Below, in pieces: positions 57,053-64,000 of a stretch of DNA of 64,000 nt (its first letter is position 1; the number at the start of each line of letters is the position of its first letter). The position numbers and the translations under genes are program-made. The stretch spans positions 868,001-932,000 of the forward strand of contig NZ_CP010681.1 of NCBI RefSeq assembly GCF_002407245.1, given 5' to 3'. Below the pieces are notes generated by a model that was not told where the DNA came from, did not search any database, and worked only from the letters and a program-made list of their open reading frames with translations. The DNA comes from Phaeobacter piscinae (lineage in GTDB: Bacteria > Pseudomonadota > Alphaproteobacteria > Rhodobacterales > Rhodobacteraceae).

Positions 57053-59416
57053 ATGAGCAGTTTTGACGATATCGACCCCTATGAGGGGATCTCGCTGTCC
57101 GCGCGCGCCATGGCAGCGCGGCCGATGCCGTATCTCGACGGGCTGAACCCGGCACAGCGGGCCGCCGTTGAATGCCTGGAGGGACCTGTGCTGATGCTGG
57201 CCGGGGCCGGCACCGGCAAGACGAAGGCGCTGACTGCGCGCATCGTGCATCTTCTGACCACGGGCATCGCCAAACCAAATGAGATCCTTGCTGTGACCTT
57301 TACCAACAAGGCCGCGCGCGAGATGAAGGAGCGGGTTGCAGGCATGTTGGGGCAGGCGGTTGAGGGGATGCCCTGGCTTGGCACCTTCCATTCGATCTGC
57401 GTGAAGCTGCTGCGCCGCCATGCCGAATTGGTCGGGCTCAAATCCAATTTCACCATTCTGGATACCGATGATCAGATCCGCCTGCTGAAACAGCTGATCA
57501 AGGCGGAAGGCATTGATGACAAACGCTGGCCCGCGCGCATGCTGGCAGGTGTCATAGACGATTGGAAAAACCGCGCGCTGACGCCGTCGAAAGTGCCGGT
57601 GTCCGATGCCAGTGCCTACAACCATCGCGGCGTGGATTTCTACGCCCAGTATCAGGCGCGGCTGAAGGATCTGAACGCGGTCGATTTTGGTGATCTACTG
57701 CTGCATATGGTCACCATATTTCAGGATAACCCGGATGTGCTGGAGCAATATCAGCGTTGGTTCCGCTTCATCATGGTGGACGAATATCAGGATACCAACG
57801 TGGCGCAGTACCTCTGGCTGCGGCTGCTGGCGGGCGCCCATAAGAACATCTGCTGCGTCGGTGACGATGATCAGTCGATCTATGGCTGGCGCGGCGCAGA
57901 GGTGGGCAATATCCTGCGGTTTGAAAAGGATTTTCCCGGCGCCAATGTGGTGCGGCTGGAACAAAACTACCGCTCGACTGAACATATTCTCAGCGCCGCC
58001 TCTGGTGTGATCCGTGGCAATTCCGGCCGTCTGGGCAAGGAGCTGTGGACCGAGGCGCGCGGCGGCGAGAAGGTCCGCCTGATCGGTCATTGGGACGGCG
58101 AGGAGGAGGCCCGCTGGATCGGCGAGGAGATTGAGGCGATGCAGCGCGGCACCCGTGGCCTGGCGCCGGTCGATCTCAACAATATGGCCATCCTCGTCCG
58201 GGCCTCGCATCAGATGCGCGCCTTTGAGGATCGGTTTCTGACCATCGGCTTGCCGTACCGGGTCATTGGCGGGCCACGCTTTTATGAGCGGCTCGAAATT
58301 CGCGATGCCATGGCCTATTTCCGGCTGGTGGTCAGTGCTGACGATGATCTTGCCTTTGAGCGGATCGTCAACACGCCGAAGCGCGGCCTTGGCGATAAGG
58401 CGCAGCAGACCATTCAGACCATGGCGCGCAGCAATGGCGTCTCCCTGGTGGAGGGCGCGCGGCTTGCGGTTGAATCCGGCCAGATCAAGGGGAAGGGTGG
58501 CAATGCCCTGCGCCAGCTGGTCACCGACCTTGCCCGCTGGGGGCGTCTGGCGGGGGATGCGGATATGACCCATATGGAGCTGGCCGAAACCATTCTGGAT
58601 GAAAGCGGCTACACCACCATGTGGCAGACCGACAAAAACCCGGATTCGCCGGGGCGTCTGGAAAACCTCAAGGAACTGGTGAAGGCGCTGGAGGCGTTTG
58701 AAAACCTGCAAGGCTTCCTCGAACATGTCAGTCTGATCATGGACAATGACAAACAGGACGCCGCCCAAAAGGTGTCGATCATGACACTGCACGCCGCCAA
58801 AGGGTTGGAATTTCCGGCTGTGTTCTTGCCTGGCTGGGAGGATGGGCTGTTCCCTTCGCAGCGCTCCATGGATGAAAGCGGCCTGAAGGGCCTCGAGGAG
58901 GAGCGCCGTTTGGCCTATGTCGGCATCACCCGGGCCGAGGAAATCTGCACCATCTCCTTTGCCGGCAATCGCCGCGTCTTTGGGCAATGGCAGTCACAGC
59001 TGCCCTCCCGCTTCATTGATGAGCTGCCGGAAGAACATGTGGAGGTGCTGACCCCGCCCGGTCTTTATGGTGGCGGCTACGGGGCTGCGGCCCCCGGCGG
59101 TGGTGGTGGGGCGGTGCGCTCCACGATTGAGGATCGCATGGCAGCCGCCGACGGGTACAACTCGCCCGGCTGGAAGCGCATGCAATCCCGCGCCGGTGAG
59201 CGTGGTCTGTCACAGCCCAAGGAAAGCAAATCCAGCGTCATCGACCTCACCGCGACATCCGCCTTCATGGTCGGGGAGCGGGTGTTTCACCAGAAATTTG
59301 GCTATGGCGCGATCACCGGGATCGAAGGCGACAAACTGGAGGTGGATTTCGAGAAGGCTGGCACCAAGAAAGTCGTCGCCCGCTTTGTCTCCGCAGCGGA
59401 GGACGTGCCCTTTTAA
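57053..59416 (+). CDS. uvrD: UvrD/PcrA-type DNA helicase
   Basis: SF1A 3'-5' helicase for repair and replication-fork clearance. The 787-residue product has motif I GAGTGKT (51-57), AVTFTNKAAREMKERV, DEYQDTN (about 243), DDDQSIYGWRGAE, LEQNYRS, VSIMTLHAAKGLEFPAVF and AYVGITRAEE, and a C-terminal PcrA-type tudor-like domain (GERVFHQKFGYGAITGIEGDKLEVDF). The start is the ATG at 57053, since the longer frame (from 56909) would include the LexA box as coding sequence. SOS control is inferred from that box. Confidence 0.94.
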   Translation: MSSFDDIDPYEGISLSARAMAARPMPYLDGLNPAQRAAVECLEGPVLMLAGAGTGKTKALTARIVHLLTTGIAKPNEILAVTFTNKAAREMKERVAGMLGQAVEGMPWLGTFHSICVKLLRRHAELVGLKSNFTILDTDDQIRLLKQLIKAEGIDDKRWPARMLAGVIDDWKNRALTPSKVPVSDASAYNHRGVDFYAQYQARLKDLNAVDFGDLLLHMVTIFQDNPDVLEQYQRWFRFIMVDEYQDTNVAQYLWLRLLAGAHKNICCVGDDDQSIYGWRGAEVGNILRFEKDFPGANVVRLEQNYRSTEHILSAASGVIRGNSGRLGKELWTEARGGEKVRLIGHWDGEEEARWIGEEIEAMQRGTRGLAPVDLNNMAILVRASHQMRAFEDRFLTIGLPYRVIGGPRFYERLEIRDAMAYFRLVVSADDDLAFERIVNTPKRGLGDKAQQTIQTMARSNGVSLVEGARLAVESGQIKGKGGNALRQLVTDLARWGRLAGDADMTHMELAETILDESGYTTMWQTDKNPDSPGRLENLKELVKALEAFENLQGFLEHVSLIMDNDKQDAAQKVSIMTLHAAKGLEFPAVFLPGWEDGLFPSQRSMDESGLKGLEEERRLAYVGITRAEEICTISFAGNRRVFGQWQSQLPSRFIDELPEEHVEVLTPPGLYGGGYGAAAPGGGGGAVRSTIEDRMAAADGYNSPGWKRMQSRAGERGLSQPKESKSSVIDLTATSAFMVGERVFHQKFGYGAITGIEGDKLEVDFEKAGTKKVVARFVSAAEDVPF

Positions 59417-59503
59417 TCCACGCCTCGGTGGGACCTTGCCGTGATGGATCACATCTATTGGTCGTCGCAGTGAAGAGGGCCGACATAGCAGCCACAACAG
59501 ATC

Positions 59504-59533
59504 AGGCGTCGACATTCTGTCGGCGCCTTTTTT
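59504..59533 (+). terminator. Terminator of pcrA/uvrD
   Basis: Stem AGGCGTCGACA/TGTCGGCGCCT (one wobble) with a 3-nt loop and T tract. Confidence 0.85.
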
Positions 59534-59580
59534 GCGGCCGGTGATCAGTGGGAGGGACTGCGGTGCAGGCCATAAGGCAC

Positions 59581-59768
59581 AAAAAAACGGCGGTGCCAGG
59601 GAGGAGGAGGGCACCGCCGTTCTGTGCAACACCATACCATCAGGGAGGAGGAGGCATGGTGTATCAGGATCCGGCTATGACGCCGGTATAGGGTGCGGTG
59701 ACATCAGGGAGGAGGAGGATGTCACCGCGATTACAGGCCCTCAAGGGAGGAGGAGAAGAGAGCCTGAA
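59581..59768 (-). ncRNA. Four CcsR/'cuckoo'-type RNA hairpins with CCUCCUCCC loops
   Basis: On the minus strand, directly after a DUF1127 gene, four hairpins in a row each expose a CUCCUCCUCCCU-type loop. Plus-strand coordinates: 59734-59766 (CAGGC stem, weaker), 59695-59728 (11-bp perfect stem), 59629-59662 (10-bp stem with one G-U), and 59587-59620 (11-bp perfect stem). The last is followed by seven T (59581-59587 as A) and is also an intrinsic terminator. This is the arrangement of the CcsR1-4 RNAs of Rhodobacter sphaeroides, which are co-transcribed with a DUF1127 gene and induced by stress. The C-rich loops are complementary to Shine-Dalgarno sequences. Confidence 0.85.
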
Positions 59769-59772
59769 CTCT

Positions 59773-59991
59773 TTATTTCGTGCCGTAGGCGGCCTCATAG
59801 GCAACGCTGCGCAGCATGGAGCGGCTCAGCCCCAGATCTGCCAGTTCGCGACCAGAGAGCGTCGACAGCTCATTCATGGTCTGGCGAAACAGGCGGTAGC
59901 GTGCAATCTTGCCTTTCAGTTCGTCAAACACGGCGCGCGGGCTGAAGGCCAGAGCGCCTTTACGGGTTGTCATATTATCAACAGCGGCCAT
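59773..59991 (-). CDS. DUF1127 small protein (CcaF1-like)
   Basis: A 72-residue basic protein with the DUF1127 signature in its second half (YRLFRQTMNELSTLSGRELADLGLSRSMLRSVAYEAAYG). In R. sphaeroides the equivalent 71-residue protein lies just upstream of the CcsR RNAs and binds RNA. AAGGACA precedes the ATG at 59991; the longer frame to 60078 has no site. It is the promoter-proximal part of the hairpin transcript. The region upstream to 60310 is a 319-bp divergent promoter region with a (TG) run at 60011-60022 and no gene. Confidence 0.9.
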   Translation of the reverse strand: MAAVDNMTTRKGALAFSPRAVFDELKGKIARYRLFRQTMNELSTLSGRELADLGLSRSMLRSVAYEAAYGTK

Positions 59992-60310
59992 CGGTGTTGT
60001 CCTTAACGTCTGTGTGTGTGTCTGGCCGTTTCCGGCCTCGCTTGACCCCATAAATATGATAATGCTGCGAGCGCACAATCCCTGAAAGGGGCATTTCTGC
60101 TATGCAGCAAATGCATGGGTTTCCTAAGGGAAACGGGGTTGATCCTGCTGAGTTATGCATCAAGGAGCGGTCAGGCGCTCAAAAACCGGGCGGGGCGTGA
60201 AGCGGCGTGCCATGGCGCCTGCCTTGATCGGCGCGGTCTCTCATTGCAATGCGGCCTTGGGCTTGGTCGCGGCAGGTCTTATATGGCTGGAAACCATGAG
60301 GAGACCGGCC

Positions 60311-61381
60311 ATGACCCCCACCCAGGAAGAGATTCGCGACGCCCTTGCGCGGCTGCAGCTGCCCGATGGCGGCACGCTGGTCTCACGTGACATGCTGCGC
60401 GCGGTGATGGTTGATGGCGGGCGCGTCAGTTTCGTGATCGAGGCCCCCAATCCGCAGATCGCCGCCCAGATGGAGCCGCTGCGCCGCGCTGCCGAGGCCA
60501 CTGTTCTGGCCTTGCCGGGGGTGGACAGCGTGTCCGCTGCACTGACCGCTCATGCGGACGCGGCCGCCAAACCGGCGCCGACCCTGAAACTGGGCGGTCA
60601 TCCCAAACCGCAGCAGGGGCCGCTGAAACCCAGTGGTGTCAAACGCATTCTTGCGGTTGGTTCGGGCAAGGGCGGCGTGGGCAAATCCACCGTCAGCGCC
60701 AATCTCGCCGTGGCTCTGACGCGGCAGGGCCGCAAGGTGGGGTTGCTGGATGCGGATATATATGGACCGAGCCAGCCGCGCATGATGGGCGCCAGTGGCC
60801 GCCCCGCCAGCCCGGATGGCAAAATCATTGAACCGCTGCACGCCCATGGCGTCACCTTGATGTCCATCGGCTTCATGGTGGATGAGGCCAAGGCCGTGGT
60901 CTGGCGCGGCCCGATGCTGATGGGCGCGTTGCAGCAGATGCTGGGGCAGGTGAACTGGGGTGAACTCGACGTGCTGATCGTGGACCTGCCGCCCGGCACC
61001 GGCGATGTGCAGCTGACCCTCTGCACGAAGGCGGAGTTGTCCGGCGCCATCGTGGTTTCCACGCCGCAAGATGTGGCGCTCCTCGATGCGCGCAAAGCGC
61101 TCGACATGTTCAACACCCTAAAGACCCCCGTGCTGGGCCTGATTGAGAATATGTCCTTCTTCGCCTGCCCGGACTGCGGTGGCGAGCATCACATCTTTGG
61201 CCATGGTGGGGTCGCTGCGGAAGCGGAGCGCCTTGGCGTGCCGCTGTTGGGCGCGCTGCCGATTGATCTTGAAACCCGGTTGGCAGGCGATAATGGCACG
61301 CCGATTGCGGCCGGTGACGGCGTGATGGCGCAGGCCTACGCCAAAATGGCCGAAGGGCTGATCCGCGGCGGTATGGCCTGA
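60311..61381 (+). CDS. apbC: Mrp/NBP35/ApbC-type iron-sulphur carrier ATPase
   Basis: P-loop ATPase that carries or inserts Fe-S clusters. The 356-residue product has an N-terminal DUF59/MIP18-like region (EIRDALARLQLPDGGTLVSRDM), the deviant Walker A GSGKGGVGKST (117-127), DADIYGPSQPRMMG, LIVDLPPGTGDVQLT and the cluster-binding CxxC in SFFACPDCGGEHHIFG (Cys about 285 and 288). The ATG at 60311 follows GAGGAG. Confidence 0.95.
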   Translation: MTPTQEEIRDALARLQLPDGGTLVSRDMLRAVMVDGGRVSFVIEAPNPQIAAQMEPLRRAAEATVLALPGVDSVSAALTAHADAAAKPAPTLKLGGHPKPQQGPLKPSGVKRILAVGSGKGGVGKSTVSANLAVALTRQGRKVGLLDADIYGPSQPRMMGASGRPASPDGKIIEPLHAHGVTLMSIGFMVDEAKAVVWRGPMLMGALQQMLGQVNWGELDVLIVDLPPGTGDVQLTLCTKAELSGAIVVSTPQDVALLDARKALDMFNTLKTPVLGLIENMSFFACPDCGGEHHIFGHGGVAAEAERLGVPLLGALPIDLETRLAGDNGTPIAAGDGVMAQAYAKMAEGLIRGGMA

Positions 61382-61480
61382 CACACTATCTGATCGCCAA
61401 TCGACCGGCCTGCTGAAGGCCGGTCTTACCCGCAGGTGCTTTTCTCGGGTCTCACTGCAATCTGACCGCCGGGCCGACCT

Positions 61481-61556
61481 TGGGAAACTAAGGGCTGCCT
61501 GGGAAATTATGGGAGCCATGGGAATTCATGGGGCCGGTGGGAATTTATGGGCGTGC
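61481..61556 (+). promoter_or_regulatory. Array of tandem MraZ boxes (four 19-bp units)
   Basis: Four direct 19-bp units begin at 61481, 61500, 61519 and 61538, each of the form TGGGAA-N4-(T/A)GGG. The TGGG motifs occur at alternating 10- and 9-bp spacing (61481, 61491, 61500, 61510, 61519, 61529, 61538, 61548). Tandem TGGG motifs at about 10-bp period are the operator of MraZ, the DNA-binding repressor of the division cluster. They lie about 620 bp upstream of the mraZ start. Confidence 0.75.
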
Positions 61557-62168
61557 GCGCATGTTTTGCCGCCGCTACTCCGAATCACTGTGTCATTACG
61601 GTGCGATTATTCAGGGATATCGGCAAAATCAGGCCGTTTCTAATATCCGATACGGGTGGCGCCATGTGAACGAATGGGGAACACATGGATTCTCCAGATC
61701 TCTTTCCAGAATATCTGGGAAATCATGGCACTTTTTTCAGATCGACGATCACACCTATATGTAGTGGGTTTTGCGATCACTTAATCTATCACTGGGAAAA
61801 TTATCGATTCCTCTCCGTAGAATCGGCGCGGCATTATCTACATGCGGCAGGAGGGTCCACAGAAAACAGTTGTGGCCCACGTTTTCCCATAGTATCCCTA
61901 GTTTATCGAATGAGACGAAGAGCAGGGGCACCAAACGACCCCAACCAAGACTACTAAGAAGCAGGTTTCATACAGGCCTTCGCTTTCATCGAAAATAGAG
62001 AGATCCGGCGCGCGAGCGAGCAGACATCCCCCCAGGTGGCGCGCGCAGTCGGACACCCCGCACGTCGGGATTAGGGAGGCGGGTTGATCAGTGGCAGCAG
62101 ATCAGCCCGCCCCTTTTGCTTCTGGGGATCGCTTCGGCACGAGGGACGCTGAAAAAAGGGACGATAGA
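61557..62168 (+). other. Long leader/promoter region of mraZ
   Basis: No gene is supported in these 612 bp although short frames are open. Further MraZ-like motifs are scattered: TGGGGAACACATGG (61675), TGGGAAATCATGG (61716), TGGGAAAATTA (61793), and an inverted TTTTCCCATAGTATCCCT (61882-61899). Four GANTC sites occur at 61582, 61688, 61806 and 61820. The sequence is more AT-rich than its surroundings, as expected for a promoter. Confidence 0.6.
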
Positions 62169-62672
62169 TTGGGCCGTAGGTTCAGAGGTGAAAGCCACCA
62201 TAAGGTGGATACAAAGGGGCGGGTCTCGATTCCGGCCTCCTTTCGCCGTGTTCTGGAAGCGGGCGATCCCAACTGGCAATCCGGCAGCAACCCCGAACTG
62301 GTGATCGTCTACGGTGATCATCGTCGCAATTTTCTCGAATGTTACACGATGGAGGCGATCGCGGAAGTCGACGCCAAAATTGATGCCTTGCCGCGAGGCT
62401 CAATGCCGCGCAAAATGTTGCAGCGCATGTTCCACGGTCAGTCCTTCCCGACCACCGTTGATGAAACTGGGCGCCTGGTGCTGCCTGCCAAGCTGCGCAA
62501 CAAGATTGATCTGGAGGCCGAAGCCTTCTTTATCGCGGCCGGCGATACATTCCAGATCTGGAAGCCTGAAACCTATGAAGAGGAAGAGCTGGCGAAATCT
62601 GAGGAGTGGATGGATGATCTGCCCGAGGATTTCGACCCGATGGAACTCCTCGACGGCGCCGGAGGCGCTTGA
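62169..62672 (+). CDS. mraZ: Transcriptional regulator MraZ
   Basis: DNA-binding AbrB-fold repressor of the dcw cluster. The 167-residue product from the chosen start reads GRRFRGESHHKVDTKGRVSIPASFRRVLE, then a second AbrB-like copy FPTTVDETGRLVLPAKLRNKI, and an acidic tail. The start is taken as TTG at 62169, with AAAGGGA 8 nt upstream and agreement with the family start; a GTG at 62091 would add 26 charged residues. First gene of mraZ-rsmH-ftsL. Confidence 0.92.
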   Translation: MGRRFRGESHHKVDTKGRVSIPASFRRVLEAGDPNWQSGSNPELVIVYGDHRRNFLECYTMEAIAEVDAKIDALPRGSMPRKMLQRMFHGQSFPTTVDETGRLVLPAKLRNKIDLEAEAFFIAAGDTFQIWKPETYEEEELAKSEEWMDDLPEDFDPMELLDGAGGA

Positions 62673-62675
62673 TCC

Positions 62676-63683
62676 ATGACAACGGACCGCCCAACCTCAA
62701 CCGGTCCTCACGTACCGGTTCTTCTGCGTCCGCTGCTGAAAGCGGTGGCGCCGGTCACCGGGCGCTGGCTTGATGGCACCTTTGGGGCCGGGGGCTATAG
62801 CCGTGGCCTGCTGGAGGCGGGCGCGGATCATGTCATTGGCGTCGACCGCGATCCGCTGGCCTTTGAAATGGCCGACGGCTGGATCGGCGACTATGCTGGC
62901 CGTCTGAGCCTGCAACAGGGAGTGTTCTCCCGCATGGACGACTATGCGCAGGATCTTGATGGCGTTGTGCTGGACCTTGGCGTCTCCTCCATGCAGCTGG
63001 ATCTGGCCGAACGCGGCTTTTCCTTTATGCGCGACGGGCCGCTGGATATGCGGATGTCGCAGGATGGCCCCTCGGCAGCTGATCTGGTTGCGGAGCTGGA
63101 TGAGGCCGCCTTGGCCGATATCCTGTTCCTCTTTGGGGAAGAACGCGCCAGCCGCCGTATCGCCCGCGCCATCGTGAAGGCCCGGACCGAAGCGCCGATC
63201 ACCACCACGCTGCAACTGGCTGGCATTATCGAAGGCTGCCTGCCGCGCTCCAAACCCGGCCAGTCACATCCTGCCACCCGCAGCTTTCAGGGGCTGCGCA
63301 TTGCGGTGAACGCCGAATACGAGGAGCTGTTCGAGGGGCTTCTGGCCGCTGAGCGCGCGCTGAAACCCGGCGGATTGCTGGCGGTTGTGACGTTTCATTC
63401 GATCGAGGACCGCATGGTCAAACGCTTTTTCCAGCATCGCGCCGGCAAGACCGGCCGTGCCAACCGCTACGCGCCCGAGGTGGAGGAGACCCCCTCGCAG
63501 TTCACACTGGTCACCCGCAAGGCGGTGGGCCCCGATGATGACGAACTGGCCGAAAACCCGCGCTCCCGCTCTGCACGCTTGCGGGTCGGACGCCGCACCG
63601 AGGCCGCGCCGATTGCCATCAGCGCCAAGGACATCGGCATGCCCCAGCTGAAGCAGGCGCAGGGGAGAAACAAACGCTCATGA
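62676..63683 (+). CDS. rsmH: 16S rRNA m4C1402 methyltransferase RsmH (MraW)
   Basis: SAM-dependent methyltransferase acting on the decoding site. The 335-residue product has [61 protein letters not shown] and the late [14 protein letters not shown]. It starts 3 bp after mraZ and overlaps ftsL. Confidence 0.97.
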   Translation: MTTDRPTSTGPHVPVLLRPLLKAVAPVTGRWLDGTFGAGGYSRGLLEAGADHVIGVDRDPLAFEMADGWIGDYAGRLSLQQGVFSRMDDYAQDLDGVVLDLGVSSMQLDLAERGFSFMRDGPLDMRMSQDGPSAADLVAELDEAALADILFLFGEERASRRIARAIVKARTEAPITTTLQLAGIIEGCLPRSKPGQSHPATRSFQGLRIAVNAEYEELFEGLLAAERALKPGGLLAVVTFHSIEDRMVKRFFQHRAGKTGRANRYAPEVEETPSQFTLVTRKAVGPDDDELAENPRSRSARLRVGRRTEAAPIAISAKDIGMPQLKQAQGRNKRS

Positions 63684-64000
63684 AGACGCTGCTTTATATC
63701 GCCACCTGTCTGGCTGTCTTTGGGTTGGCGTTCTGGGCTTACCGCGAGAATTACACCACTCAGCAGGTGCTGAAGGAGACCCGCAGCCTGCAACGCCAGA
63801 TCGGTGCCTCCCAGGTCCGGCTGAGTGTGTTGCGCGCCGAATGGGCCTATCTCAACCGCCCGGATCGCCTGCGCGAACTGGCGGAGCTGAACTTTGATCG
63901 CCTCAGCCTGCTGCCGCTGCGCCCGGAACAATTTGGCCGCGTGGATGAGGTCGCCTATCCCCCGCAAGAGGATGAGCGGCTGGATTTCACCAACGGGGTT
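63680..64000 (+). CDS. ftsL: Cell division protein FtsL (3'-truncated)
   Basis: The frame from ATG 63680 (ATGA overlap with rsmH) is open to the window end, 107 residues. It shows a short cytoplasmic start, one membrane helix ([19 protein letters not shown]) and a coiled-coil periplasmic part ([28 protein letters not shown], with [13 protein letters not shown]). Gene position and topology fit FtsL, the bitopic divisome protein that joins FtsB and FtsQ. Confidence 0.9.
   Translation, partial: MKTLLYIATCLAVFGLAFWAYRENYTTQQVLKETRSLQRQIGASQVRLSVLRAEWAYLNRPDRLRELAELNFDRLSLLPLRPEQFGRVDEVAYPPQEDERLDFTNGV

Noticed and set aside
57695..58987. 430-codon minus-strand open frame opposite pcrA/uvrD
   Set aside because: Antisense shadow of helicase motifs; no start signal or family likeness.
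60011..60022. Short (TG) repeat
   Set aside because: Too short to suggest phase variation and outside any coding region.
61528..61998. Three overlapping 75-90-codon frames in the mraZ leader
   Set aside because: No ribosome-binding sites, no family likeness, and they run across the MraZ box array and AT-rich promoter sequence.

Overview
The window is a 64-kb stretch of ordinary chromosome from an alphaproteobacterium, almost certainly a Rhodobacteraceae member of the Roseobacter group (Phaeobacter/Ruegeria-like). The evidence is taken from the sequence: dense GC-rich coding with ATGA-type gene overlaps, an alphaproteobacterial tRNA-His (A73, no encoded G-1), GTTC-N7-GTTC LexA boxes, a BioR operator (TTATCTATAA), a NaeI-like restriction system, and a DUF1127 gene followed by hairpins with CCUCCUCCC loops. 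No insertion sequence, prophage or CRISPR array was seen.

Layout. 1-2.4 kb: end of a probable dnaG, then rpoD. 2.5-5.3 kb: small genes (SDR oxidoreductase, two tandem related exported proteins, YjbQ). 5.4-15 kb: the nrdR-ribD ... ribE-ribBA-ribH-nusB riboflavin cluster, split by three capsule genes on the opposite strand (kpsS, a Wza/KpsD-type lipoprotein, kpsC). 15-18.4 kb: a small membrane protein, a structured-looking intergenic, SOS-regulated mmcB, tRNA-His, and a divergent pair (membrane protein / rluD) whose start codons overlap. 18.6-21.8 kb: rpoH and a chemoreceptor. 22-28.4 kb (minus strand): thiamine operon thiC-O-S-G-E-F-D behind a TPP riboswitch. 28.5-34 kb (plus strand): biotin operon bioB-F-D-A-G-C behind a BioR operator. 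34-45 kb: tRNA-Tyr, rlmB, a possible sRNA, scattered his genes (hisE, hisF, hisA, hisH, hisB) mixed with small DUF genes, a peroxiredoxin/AraC pair and a stand-alone Lrp-type ligand domain. 45-49.5 kb: a class III aminotransferase and three nearly identical tRNA-Gly(GCC) genes; the second and third lie in a 100-bp direct repeat that brackets a NaeI-like restriction-modification pair. 50-57 kb: pyruvate carboxylase, an FMN hydroxy-acid oxidase and a membrane diguanylate cyclase. 57-61.4 kb: SOS-linked pcrA/uvrD, the DUF1127 gene with four CcsR/'cuckoo'-type RNA hairpins, and an Mrp/ApbC ATPase. 61.4-64 kb: a long regulatory region with tandem MraZ boxes, then mraZ-rsmH-ftsL (start of the division and cell-wall cluster, cut by the window end).

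The most interesting points are the DUF1127-CcsR RNA locus (59.58-59.99 kb), the restriction-modification module between perfect tRNA repeats, the 19-bp MraZ operator array far upstream of mraZ, the two LexA boxes, and two unassigned structured intergenic stretches (15.6-15.85 and 36.69-36.78 kb). Gene starts were chosen by ribosome-binding site, family alignment and neighbour spacing; no search or folding program was run.
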